A stretch of 64,000 bases of DNA from Capsicum annuum (Eukaryota; Streptophyta; Magnoliopsida; Solanales; Solanaceae), in assembly GCF_002878395.1 (NCBI RefSeq), contig NC_061121.1, positions 129,457,888 to 129,521,887 on the forward strand. The letters are read 5' to 3'. A program made the position numbers and the translations under genes. The notes below the pieces were generated by a model, which did not search any database, was not told where the DNA came from, and worked only from the letters and a program-made list of their open reading frames with translations. The stretch's first letter is position 1, and each line of letters opens with the position of its first letter. Positions 49,561 through 61,134 of the stretch are shown one piece after another.

Positions 49561-49800
49561 GGTAGTTTTAACTTTTCCCAGTTAAGGTTAGAGGGTGGTA
49601 ACCATTCTTAGTTTCATTAGAAATCTTCAGCCTCTAATCCATCTTCAGCTAGTACGCTAGTTCCAAGGTTCAAGAATGATAGTTGGTATTGGGCACCAAG
49701 CTCAAAGACCCGGGGTAGTATGAACAGCGGTCGTACCAATCTACTTTATGTAGAATTTGATAGGAATCATAAGGATGTGTGTAGAACCGATAGTGAGGTG

Positions 49801-49850
49801 TATTTTTGGTATGGCAAGCCAGGTCACAGATTCGGGGACTGCCCAAAGAG
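49801..49850 (+). pseudogene. Zinc knuckle remnant of element U
   Basis: YFWYGKPGHRFGDCPKSG fits CxxCxxxGHxxxxC with both first Cys changed to Tyr, while Gly-His and the last Cys are kept. It lies in a different frame from gag, so an indel separates them (49561-49800 is unreadable linker). Confidence 0.8.
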
Positions 49851-50004
49851 TGGTCAACAGGGTCAGTCCTACTGTCCTCCAGTTCTATAAGATCACCCGA
49901 CTCAGTAGGGTGCCACTTCTAGTGCACCTAGTGGCTAGTGTTAGAATAGGTTGTATGCACTCCAGCTCTAACATGATTAGTGAAGTTCTGTTGATGTAGT
50001 TATG

Positions 50005-50465
50005 AGTACTTTTCATGTCTTTCATCTTTGTGAGCATGTTTTATTAGAGCCGGAGCTTCACTTTCTTTTGTAAGCCCCTATATAGTTGTCAATTTTGATG
50101 TTAGTCTAGAAATATTACTAGAGACTTTTTGATTGTCTACCCCAGTAAATAAGTCTATCATAGCCAGACGGGTATACAGAAACTACTCGATTATAGTATC
50201 TCAAAAAATAATTTTAGTAGATCTTGTAGAACTACAAATGACTAATTTTAATGTCATTCTCAACATGGATTAGCTCTATTCATGATATCCTTTAGATGAT
50301 AGTAAAAATAGTCATTCAGTTTCAATTTCCAAGTGAACCAGTCATTGAATAGAGGGGTAGTACTTCAATGCTTAGGGGTAAAATTGTTTTCTTATCTTTG
50401 AGCAAGAAAGATGATATCTAAGGGATGTGCTTTCAGATCCCTTCTGAGAATCCTATGAAATTATG
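50005..50465 (+). pseudogene. Aspartic protease remnant of element U
   Basis: STFHVFHLCEHVLLEPELHF sits where the active-site DSG/DPGA motif should be; the Asp is lost (LLEPEL). After a frame change ARRVYRNYSIIVSQ and VDLVELQMTNFNVILNMD match the second half of plant gypsy proteases, where VILGMDWL is usual. A further scrap, FLSLSKKDD and PSENPMKL, leads up to the insertion of V at 50466. The RT that should follow is not found beyond V. Confidence 0.85.
50461..50465. repeat. Left target-site duplication of element V
   Basis: TTATG before V pairs with ATATG (58697-58701) after it: four of five bases agree. Confidence 0.6.
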
Positions 50466-52660
50466 TGTAAAACTCCATTAAAGTTGTGCATGTGTTATCC
50501 TATAATAGAGTTCCATTAGACTAAAAACTTGAAAATTTTTCTAAGTGTAATGAGGACTTAGAGTCATTTTAGCTGGCAATCTTTGGGATACAACTTTTTA
50601 ACCTTCCCGACATCCATTTTTAGATTTTCAAATTGTGTTACTATCGGGAAAGCTCATAGTACATATCTGATAAGTTTTGGAATTTTTTGGAATGCATAAG
50701 GCTGCGTTTGGATTTCAAAACAGTAGCAAAATGTATAGCCTATTGCCCAGTTTTTAGCATTTCAGGGTCAAATTAAAACAATCATAAATCTCTGAATATA
50801 ATGAACTGGGAGAGGTGCTACCTATCAAAAGAAATCTATTTGAGTATTCTTTCCAATGCCACTATTTTCATCAAAATCCAACATCTAAGTAATGAGTTAT
50901 ACCTGTTTTATTTCAGCCTGTTAGCTTGTCAACTGAGGGACAGTTTCGACTTTGTTTGGTTTTTTACAGGCATTTTAGTCATTTCACTTCACCCATATTT
51001 CATCTATAAAAGCAGAGTTATCCCCCAATTCATCAAAATATAATCCTTTTCTCAAATTTTCTCTCAAAAACACCCCTTAGGGTTTCAAAATAAAAACCCA
51101 AGTCATTCAAGATTCAACCATGGGTTTTCAAAATAAATTAGAGATTCGGTATCCCCAATCCACAAGCTTCAAGAATCATCCATTATTCTTTGTAATCGAG
51201 GTACGCGAGGTTTTCCTAAATTCTCATGGGCATAGAAAAATCATGTTTTAGAATGGGGTTTCTGAAACTATGTATATATTCACGTATTAGATGTTTTAAC
51301 ATCATTGTTTCGGTATTTTGACCTTCCCCAAAGTGATATGAGAATATGTATGTATGAAAACATGTATTTAAGAATGAATTCTTGTTGAGAGCATGACTTT
51401 TGGTGAATTCCCTCTTATTATGAATTTTCAGATTTTTCAAAGTAGATGAATTATTTTGCAGTGAATTCTTGAAAAGCACAATATGAAATAGTTGAACTCT
51501 TGTTATGATTTAAAGGTGGTTTTAAATAAATAAAGAGGGAATTTAGCATCAATGTTTAATGTTCATAATGCATGTAATAAAAGAGTGCATGATTTTCTAA
51601 AGACACTAGACCACCATATGTTTGATGAAGTTTTTGCATGATTTTGACTTGAGTTTCGGAACACAAAATCTTCTATATCAGTTGCATGTTTTTGGGTGGT
51701 CTAACCTTTGCTTTAAATTAAATATTTATCTTAATGTATTATGGCTCAAAAATATGACTTGCAAGTCTTGGTATGACGATACCAAACTCAAAAAATGCTA
51801 TAACAGACAAATACAAATACAAAAATCAGAATTTATTAGATTTGCTGTTTAGAACATCAGAATGATGCATGTTCAGAAAAGGCTAAAATAGGGCATAAAG
51901 AGAGCTTAGGTGGTTCCTCGAAGAAGGAGTGAGTTCAGATAACTCTTTTCCTAAAACCTTCGTTTGCGTACCCGGGTATATTATTATACGCTGACTTAAG
52001 TGTCGTGTGACATATCAGATTCAGAAACCCCAACCCTTGCGGCACACTCGGGTTGGAGGCTTCCCCGCCGTAGAATATCAGACTTGTAGGGGTTACCACC
52101 TAACTAAGAAGTAATACACAGATCAAAATTCAAAATTTATAGTCAGGTTACATGTTTTTAGAAATTGAACATGTGTTTTTCAGAAACTGTTTTATGCATA
52201 TCTATATGTACAATTACTCTATTTTGAATTGCTTCGCGTGCCAGTACTTTTGTGCTGACCCTCTCTCCAGGTTTTGAGACACAGTCTAGGGGTCCAGATA
52301 AATAATAGATATTTCAGGGGTGAGCCTTCAGTATTCCAGAAGGCTTGTTAACTTTCAGATACTTAACTTTATGTTATGTTTTGGTCTACTGGGGCCTTGT
52401 CCCAAATTTCAGGTAGTTGCTATTAGTCATGTAGTAGAGATTTTCGTAGATGGATTTCAGATATTGATAGATGTTGTGGGACATTATTTCCTATTATTGA
52501 TTTTATTAGACTTCTGACCATGTTGCCATAATATTTTGTATCTTTCGTAATTTTTTTATCATATGAATTATGTGCATGATTACCAGATAAATAGGGATGT
52601 TTTGGGCCTTCATGGTCCGAGATGCTCGTCATGGCTATAGCCCCAATTTGGGTTGTAAAA
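50466..52660 (+). mobile_element. 5' LTR of element V
   Basis: Starts TGTAAAACTCC and ends GGTTGTAAAA. It parallels 56412-58696 throughout, with a deletion of about 27 bases near 52065 relative to the 3' copy. The frames at 50801, 51216, 51622 and 52320 are LTR readings without domains. Confidence 0.92.
51005..51011 (+). promoter_or_regulatory. TATA box of the V 5' LTR
   Basis: TATAAAA in CATCTATAAAAGC, followed about 40 bases later by the A-rich leader TTTTCTCTCAAAAAC. The 3' LTR has TATAACA at this place. Confidence 0.7.
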
Positions 52661-52664
52661 AACT

Positions 52665-52676
52665 TGGTATCACAGC
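52665..52676 (+). promoter_or_regulatory. Primer binding site of element V
   Basis: TGGTATCACAGC matches the initiator-Met tRNA complement TGGTATCAGAGC with one mismatch and lies five bases after the LTR end. Confidence 0.9.
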
Positions 52677-53409
52677 ACGGTTCATGGTCCCAGGGTATCT
52701 GAAAAATTGCGTTGGGTAGATTCTTGTTTATGGGCATATAGCATGCCACACTTATAAGCAAGAGGCTACAAGGCATTTAGAAATGTCTCTCTTTCTTCAT
52801 GTTCTAGTTCATGCAATAGAGTCAGAATTTTCCTCATTTATACACTAATTCATGCTATGGTGACGTCCATACGAAAGTAAAATCATCCCAAATTCTTTCC
52901 TTACTCTTATATTCTCAGACCCGTCACATTACTGGGGTGATTCAACCTTAGAAGTTTATAGTCTAAATGGTATTGTCCCTTTGGATCGCGTCATATAAGA
53001 TCTTAAAATTGTGCAATCACTTGAGAAGAGTCCGTTACTGCTTCAGAGTATATGGGTTCTAGTGTGAACCTTGATCTTGATGAAATCGTGCTTTTGAGCC
53101 TTCTATATTGAGTATATTTGGCCCTTTTCAGAAATTTATGTTGTAGATGTCATGCTTAAGGGAAAAGATGTGTAGTAGAAGAGTTGTAATCGTATTCCCA
53201 CCCAAATTGTAGTATAAGTTAAAGTGCCAGTGTCATGACCTATTGGTAGCTAGTAGCGAGTGTGGATTGTATGATAATCTATTTGGGGAATATTTGACTC
53301 AGATTTGTATCTATACAAACTAAGATGTGTATTCTCAGATTATGGAATATTGTCTGACAAGTTTCTATCTCCTAAAAATATTTTATCATTATGTCGATGA
53401 AACTAAAAG

Positions 53410-53541
53410 GTCTAGTGAAGCCGTGTGGGGCTCTTTTGATTCACTAGCATAGTTGTCTTTTCATTCATCTCATTTTCTTGTTCAAACAACACAAAAATCA
53501 AAGTCTAATGAAGCCGTGTGAGGCTTATTTTGATTTACTAG
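53410..53541 (+). repeat. Two copies of a hairpin-forming repeat
   Basis: Units start at 53410 and 53503, 93 bases apart. The first has CTAGTGAA (53412-53419) and TTCACTAG (53440-53447) as exact arms around a second small stem. The second has inner arms AAGCC (53511-53515) and GGCTT (53522-53526) and outer arms with one mismatch and one possible G-U pair. Confidence 0.8.
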
Positions 53542-56377
53542 AAATTTGTCGTTCAACGTGTTGTTCTTGTGTAGGTTGAATAGATGTATAGATGAATTTT
53601 TTTGCAGGAGATAAAGTTGGTACTAACGCGATTCATCCTTGTATGTTAGTTTATTAGTAAAAGATAAAGAAAGAGTTATTAGGCGAGGTGAATTGTCCTT
53701 GCTTGAAGTATGAAATGGCTAGATTAGCCAGTAGGTTATAAGTACAGACTCATGGTTGTTGTGGACTTTGAAGGTAGTGTAAATATATGCTTGGGTAAGT
53801 AATTGTGATGTGAGAAAGCAGTATAAGTATGTATGATTGTACAGGGTTATAATATAATGATAAGGTTTACCATGTCTATTATGAGGCTTTAACCCCCTTG
53901 ATCCTCTTTTCATTGGTAGTTGTAAGTTAGTGCTACTTGTGAGAAGGTATGTAGTAGGATTTTGAGATATTTGGGTAGAATGTCCCAATGTGATGGATTA
54001 GTATATTTATATTATGCTGCATTCTTCATTGGTGGTAAATGATTGATACTAAAATATAGGCTTGAATTTTAAATAGGGTAGTGGTAAATAGTGGCAAGAG
54101 TTTGATAATGCATGTTTTGTGGGATTAAATTAGTAGGCTTGATGTGCTGAAATAGTACATGCTAATGGATTATGATAAGGAAAACCATTAGACTATGATT
54201 GATTATTATGGTTATGAAGTTCTAGTGCACTAGTGTTTCGTGATGTTTATTTCGTAGTTTCCAAGTGAAAATTTTGTGTAAGATTGGGTTGAAAATCATG
54301 CATAGCACTAGATATTAAGTTTGAATAGTTGATGTTCATGAAGGTGGATGTGAAGATTTCTTGGTTAATGAATACTAGTTATATAAAAGTGATCTAATAG
54401 AATTGAACAGTGCATACAATAGAGTAAGTTTATTTAATTCATAGTGATGTATGATATTGTATGTATGATGTGTAAGTATGCCTAAGGTGACATGAGGTTG
54501 CAGTATTTTTTCTAAGGCTATTACTTGTTGTGCGTGGCTAGTGGTACCATTGAATTGTTAAGTTGAGAAAGACTAGTTAGATGGTATATGGTGATCTAAA
54601 TAGCCATGTTAAGGTGTTTTGATTAATAGTGTTGGGCCTTTTGTGGTGATCTTCATTCTTATAGTAGAGGGATATAAACTTGGATCGCAATAGTGGTAGG
54701 GTATGTCAAAAGTAAATTGGTTCATCAAAGACTTGGGGATATCCATGTTAAATGTTAGAATCTAAGTTTGAGTTTGGAAGGTTGAACTAATAGAAATAAG
54801 TGTGCAAGCATTATACTATGACTATTGGTGGCTATGGAAAGATAGAGTGTATCCCAGAAGGTAGTTATTCAGGTTGAGTTGTATGATATGCATGTATTGT
54901 CATTTTTTTCAGACCCTAGAGTGCAGTAAGGGTAGTTCAGTTAGAATCTAGTAAAGGATCTCCCAAACTCTAGATGATGACTTGAAGCTAACGGGAGATG
55001 ATAAAATAAACGACCAAGGCTCTCAGATTCTAGTAGTGATGCAGTATGATTTAGAACATCAAACAGTAAGGGTGAATCTTAACCTATTCCTACCTAAGTA
55101 TTTTTTTCAATTATCCGAATGCTTACTCATGCCTTACGATTCAGTTCTATGATCATAGTTCATTATTCCTACATATGATAGAGAGTCATGTACTTTTCTA
55201 GTTCCAAGATAATGAGTTCTAGTTCATTTAAGTAGTCAGAATGGTGTGGCATCATATGGTTTAGAATAATAGCGTGGTGTAGCATGTTGTATTTTTGTGA
55301 CTTAGAGTTAGGCTTGATCGCGGAGTAAGGATTAAGCTATTTTATACATTAGTAGAAAAATTTGTCAATGCTAATATGAGAAATTTAAGCTAAATTGAAT
55401 GAATATCACATTTAGAGGGAATAGTATAGTTAAGGGATATTCGGGAAGTGCGATAAGCCTGAAAGTAAGAAGTTGTATTGCCAAAGGTTTTAAAATTCTA
55501 TCCTAATTTAGGAGTTGTATGTTTATATTCCAAACCGAAGAGAAGTGTCAATGTTGTGATTTCCTTAATTGGATGTTTTGTGTAATCCATACTAAAGATT
55601 CATGGCTCCCTATTACTGTTAGAACTTCTTTAGAGAGAGTGTTGCAGAGATACTTCAGTTAATTATGAAGGTCCAACATAATTCTATTTGTATAGTCAGT
55701 AAGTCAGTTTAATAGGCAGATTCACATGACTTGTTTCCTCGTTTTTTCATCTATTCATGCTACCCGAAGTCTCAGACATGCTACTATTCCAAGATATAGT
55801 ATACCAGTAGTTATGTGTATATCTCAGTCCATGTGTCATGTACTAGATTTAGATTTTAGATATTATGTTATAATTCAATTTGTAGGTGCCTAGTGCATCC
55901 CCTTAATTTTTTTTTTCAAGTATCTTAATGAATTGAGCCTTAATAGAGGGACATAGTGTCCCAAGGGGGAGATACCTCATTCAGTTGCATGCATAGATTC
56001 TTATTACAAGCCTCTCACTAGTTAACATTGCGTAATCAATCATACATTCATACGTTAGTTTAGTCAGATATGAGTGCATTAGAAATGCATGTTCAGTTGA
56101 AAAAGTTCAGCTTATCAGTGTATTTAGTCCTGTGTTCATGAGAACAACTCAGTCACAGATCCATGCATCTGATATGTATATTCATTATAAGAATTCAGCT
56201 TATGAATAGCTTCAGTCGTGTATTCCATGCATCAGATTAGCATGTTCGATATAAGAATTTAGAATATTAATAGTTCCAGACATATGGTCATGTTTCCAAT
56301 CAGTGTATTCTTTATTTGAGGACATGTTGTATCCTCTTTATTCCATATCTTTAAGTCATCAACAAGTTCCTATTCAT

Positions 56378-56411
56378 CATTCGAGGATGAATGATCCCAA
56401 GGGGGACATAA
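56378..56411 (+). promoter_or_regulatory. Polypurine tract and hairpin of element V
   Basis: CATTC (56378-56382) and GAATG (56389-56393) flank a six-base loop; AAGGGGGACATAA follows and ends at the LTR start TGTAACACCCC. Confidence 0.85.
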
Positions 56412-58696
56412 TGTAACACCCCGTAAAATTCGTGCATGGATTAGCCTTTAATAGCGTGCCCTTAGACTAAAAACTTGAAAATTTTTCTAACTGTAATGAG
56501 GACTTAGAGTCATCTTAGCTAGAAATCTTTGGGATACAAATTTTCAACATTCCCAACATTCGTTTTTATATTTTCAGGTAACGTTATGATCGGGAAAGCT
56601 CATAGTACATCTCGGATAGGTTTCAAAAATTTTCGGAATACATAAGGCTGCGTTTGGATTTCAAAACAGTAGCAAAACGTATAGCCTATTGCCTAGATTT
56701 CAGCATTTCAGGGTCAAATTAAAACGATCATAACTCTCTGAATATAATGAACTGAGAGATTTGATTCCTACTAAATGAGAGATATTTTAGTCTTCTTTCC
56801 AATGTAAGTGGTTTCATCCAAATCCTACAACTGAGTAATGAGTTATACACATTTTACTTCAGCTTGTCAGCTTGTCAACTAAGGGACAGTTTTGACTTTG
56901 TTTGTTAATTTAGGGGCATTTTAGCCTTTTCACCTCACCCATATTTCATCTATAACACCAAATTTAGCCCTCAATTCATGAAAATATAATTCTTTTCTCA
57001 AATTTTCTCTCAAGAACACCCTTTAGGGTTTAAAAATAAAAACCCAAGTAGTTCAAGATTCAACCATAGGTTTTCAAAACAAATTAGAGATTCGGAATTC
57101 CCAATCCACAAGCTTCAAGAATCATCTATTATTCTTCGTAATTGAGGTATGCAGGATTTTCCTAAATTCTCATGGGCATAGAAAAATCATGTTTTAGAAT
57201 GGAGTTTTTGAAACTATATATATATTCACATATTAGATGTTTTAACAGCATTGTTTTGGTCTTTTGACCTTCCCCAAAGTGATTTGAGAATATTTATGTA
57301 TGAAAACATGTATTTAAGAATGAATTCTTGTTGAGATCATGACTTTTGGTGAATTCCGTCTTATTATGAATTTTCAGATTTTTCATAGCATATGAATTGT
57401 TTTGAACTGCATTCTTGAAAAGAACTATATGAAATGGTTGAGCTTTGTTATGATTTAAAGTTGGTTTTAAATCACTAAATAAGGAATTTGGAATGAATGT
57501 TTAATGTTCATAATGCATGTAATAAAAGAGTGCATGATTTGCTAAAGGCACTAGACCACCATATGTTTGATGAAGTTTTTGCATGATTTTGACTTGTGTT
57601 TTGGAATACAGAATCTTCTATATCAGTTGCATGTTTTTGGGTGTTCTAAGCTTTGATTTTAATGAAAGATTTATCTTAATGTATTATGGCTCATAAATCA
57701 TGACTTACAAATCTTGGTATGACGATACCAAACTCAGAAAATTCCATAACAGACATAGACGAATACAGAAATCAAACTTTTTGAAATTCACATTTTTTAA
57801 CTTTAGAATGATGCATGTTCTGAAAAGACTAAAATAGGGCATAAAGAGAGCTTAGGTGGTTCTCCGAAGAAGGCATGAGTTTAGAAAACTCTTTTCTCAA
57901 AATCGTGGTTTGCCTACCCGGGTATATTATTATACACTGACTTAAGTATCGTGTGGCGTATTAGATTCAGGAAATCCAACCCTTGCGGCACACTCGGGTG
58001 GGAAGCTTCCCTGCCGAGTCAATAGAGGATTCCTTATTGCCCGTGGAATATCAGACTTGTAGGTGATACCACCTAACTCAGAAGTAATACATAGATCAGA
58101 ATTTGAAATTACAGACAGGTTACATGTTTTCAGTAACTGCCCATGTGTTTTTCAGAAACAGTTTTATGCATGATTTTTTGAAGAAAATTTTTGTCATGTA
58201 TTATATATATATAATATGTTCAACTACTCTATTTTGGATTGCTTCGCATGCCAGTACTTTTGTACTGAGCCCCCTTTCTTCCAGCTTTTGAGACATAATC
58301 TAAGGGAATAGATAAACAATAGATATTTCAGATAACAGAGCATATTGTGGAGGGGTGAGCCTTCTATATTCTAGAATGACTATTAACTTTCATATACTTA
58401 TCTTTATGTCATGTTTTGGTCTACTGGGGGCCTTGTCCTAGATTTCAGATAGTTTTTATTAGTCATGTAGTAGTGATTTTTGCAGATGAATTTTAGATAT
58501 TGATAGATATTGTGCGACTTTATTTCCCATTATTGATTTTATTAGAATTATGACCATGTTTCTATAATATTATGTATCTTCCACAATTCATTTATCATAT
58601 AAATTATATGCATGATTACTAAATTAATAGGGGTGTTTTGGGCCTTCAGGGTTTGGGATGCTCGTCACGGCCAGGGCCCCAGCTCAGGTCGTGAAA
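56412..58696 (+). mobile_element. 3' LTR of element V
   Basis: Starts TGTAACACCCCG and ends GGTCGTGAAA. It keeps canonical termini better than the 5' copy, but its TATA box has decayed. The 62-codon frame at 58103 is not a gene. Confidence 0.92.
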
Positions 58697-60787
58697 ATAT
58701 GATCTAGAGTTAGAAGCATGAAACCAGATATTTTACAGTAGTAAAGTAGGGATTATGTTAACTGAATATAGTCGATGATGTATCCATGGGGTTAGTTGTA
58801 TGATTGCTGAATTAGTAGGCGTTAAATAGTTTATTCAAGAAATTAAGTAAAGTATGATGGTGTGGGTATGCTTATATATCATACCCTTGAGATGCTAAGT
58901 TGGAATGAGGCTAGTAGTGTAGTAATTGATCTTCTTACCAGCTAAGTTATAGGGATATAAAAATTTATGAGTTGTATCTTAGAAGGGAGTATTAATAGTG
59001 GGTTTTGGACTTTTAAGTGTAGTCTTTCAAGGTGTTTTTGTTACTGATAAGCATTTTCATATTCTAAACTTTAGGGTAAAGTGGTTATAGTTCAGTTTAG
59101 AGTTTATCAAAAGGGTCCCACAGACTTATAGTGATGGCTTATAGCTAAGGGGAGATGATAGAATAAGTAACCAAGTCAGGACCTCAGATTCTTGTAGTGA
59201 TGCCATTACGTTGTAGGATAGTAGTAAGGGAGGATGATGCCCAACCCATTCTTATTTTAGCATTTGTACTTTAGTTATCACGATATATACTCATATATTA
59301 CGTGTCAGTTCCCTGATCATAGCATAAATTCATGAACCTTTCACTGAATAATGTATACTTCCAGTTTTTTGTATAAGGAATTCCAGTTTGCTCAGCTGTA
59401 CGAATCATTTTCCATGATTTTTTATGAATTCCAAACTCAGGTCAAGCTTCTAATGACTCATGTACTCATGTTTTACAGTATGTTCAGTTCCAGTACTCAT
59501 ACTACTCCCATAATGATTAGTGAAATTCAAATTATGTCATGTATTATCTCAGTTTTATTTCTGTAATGAATCCAGGACATGGATACTCTATTTCTCAGGC
59601 CTGAGTTAAGCGTTCAACTTATGCTTAGTATTCTTTCATGCTTCAGGTCCTCATGCTCTAACCTTTTAGTGACCTCTCTTACGAAATAGTTGTGGAGATA
59701 AACATTTGATTAAATGGGAGAAAGTAAATATTTCATGTTGGGGAAATAATGTTGTATGCTTGTTTGATCTAAACTTATAAGTGCAGTGTAAGATTGAGGA
59801 ATTTTTTTTAATATATGTCATGGCTTGTTGAAATTTTTTGTGTAATTTTCTTAAGAATAATGCCTGGAAATTGTTAATGATAGAAGTATTACAGAGTACG
59901 GAAAAGATGCTTTGATGGGTTGTTTTGCCTAGAAGTTCTTATGTTGTTATGATGATAGGATTGAATGTATTGTCGGTGTATATAAGTGGATGGGTGCATT
60001 GTGTGTTAGTGCATTCCTAGTAACAGATTGAATTTAGTTGTTGAAGTGGTAAGAGGAATTATTTTTAGGGTGAGAAGTTCTAATAATATATGATGTATTG
60101 AATTCATGATTCTAACTAGTATTACAGTATTATAGGGGCACTTTGTAGATTTAAGTAAGCTTGAACATATTAAGAGAATTCAGTTTTGCTTAGACTTCAG
60201 TAGACAGAGTTATTACTGCCCATGTGAACATTTTTAGTAGAACCAAGTGAAGTGTGGCATTGAAGTGGAATGCATAGTTGAGCGAATATTTGAGGAGTAT
60301 GTCAATGCTTGAGAGTAGCAGCTGTATTGTTTAAGGCATAATAATTCCAGTTTATGTTTCAGAGGCTTATGTCTCATGTTACAAAGTTAAATCCTTATTA
60401 AGAGTACTTACTTATATATGTTACTCAGATCATGCACTAGTTCTTTTCTTCCTACTGTAAATATAACTTCTTAGAAGGACTGTTGAAGAAATAATCCAGT
60501 TTAGTATAATCTTTAGTATAATTCAGTTCATGTAACCAACAATTCAGTTTAGACTTCAGACAAATAAGTTTCTATGATTTTTCCATCTTCTAGTCTAGTC
60601 TAGTCTAACTATCAGAAGTTTTATGAATATTGACATTCCAAGAGGTATTTCATTCACATCTTGTAAATTGTAAATTCATTTTAGTTCATGTATCATTATT
60701 CATATTCAAATATTCAGTCATGATTCAGTTCATCAGTGCCTCGTGCATTATCTCAATCTTTCCTTAGTATTTCAGCTAAGTTAGTAT

Positions 60788-60840
60788 CATTTGGGGGATG
60801 AATAATCCCAAGAGGGAGATATTGTAATCCCAAGTTTTCA
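60788..60840 (+). repeat. Extra polypurine tract and LTR-start-like module
   Basis: CATTT, GGGGGAT, GAATA, then CCCAAGAGGGAGATAT and TGTAATCCC (60823). It repeats the layout of the true module at 61101-61145, about 310 bases upstream of it. Confidence 0.65.
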
Positions 60841-61100
60841 TGTCCTAAATCTCTCAATGTTTCTTCCTAAAACCAGATCTAGCCAGAGGCAATGGTTACT
60901 CATAAGATTACTCTCTTATTTCTATATCAGCCTTATAACCACTCTCATGTCATTGTATGTAGTCAAAGAATCAGTTTAGCTTATGATATTCAGTTCATGT
61001 ATCATGTTTCAAACTCAATCATGTGATCATGTTTTTGGTTATGCATGTTTAGTATGTGATCTCAGTGTTTTTAGTTCAGAACTCTCAGCCTAATTAGTCA

Positions 61101-61134
61101 CATTTGAGGATGAATGTTCCCAAGGGGGAAACAT
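61101..61134 (+). promoter_or_regulatory. Polypurine tract and hairpin of element U
   Basis: CATTT (61101-61105) and GAATG (61112-61116) with a six-base loop, then CAAGGGGGAAACAT, directly before TGTAATACCC. Confidence 0.8.

Larger units (their letters stand above)
52661..56411 (+). other. Non-coding interior of element V
   Basis: Starts with the primer binding site and a leader (CACACTTATAAGCAAGAGGC near 52749). It contains two hairpin-forming repeats at 53410-53541 and ends in a polypurine tract. The part from about 54400 resembles the interior of U after V (58702-61134) in places, for example GGGAGATGATA at 54994 and 59144. The frames at 52423 and 53719 on the minus strand have no domain; I see no gene. 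Confidence 0.75.
50466..58696 (+). mobile_element. Element V: complete LTR element without coding capacity (LARD-like)
   Basis: Two similar LTRs of 2.2-2.3 kb surround a 3.75 kb interior. An initiator-Met primer binding site, a polypurine tract and a probable target duplication (TTATG/ATATG) are present, so the structure is complete. I find no gag, protease, RT or integrase motif inside. A 102-base sample of the two LTRs (51216-51317 against the matching part near 57172) differs at seven sites, mostly transitions. This fits a large retrotransposon derivative that moved with proteins made elsewhere. Confidence 0.88.
58697..61134 (+). other. Non-coding 3' interior of element U
   Basis: The first five bases (ATATG) are the right duplication of V. 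The remaining 2.4 kb shows no RT, RNase H or integrase motif in any frame that I read. It resembles the interior of V in order and in phrases, and ends in a polypurine tract. The 71-codon frame at 59351 has no domain. Confidence 0.65.

Noticed and set aside
52423..52776. 117-codon minus-strand frame
   Set aside because: It spans the V LTR end and primer binding site on the antisense strand; no domain.
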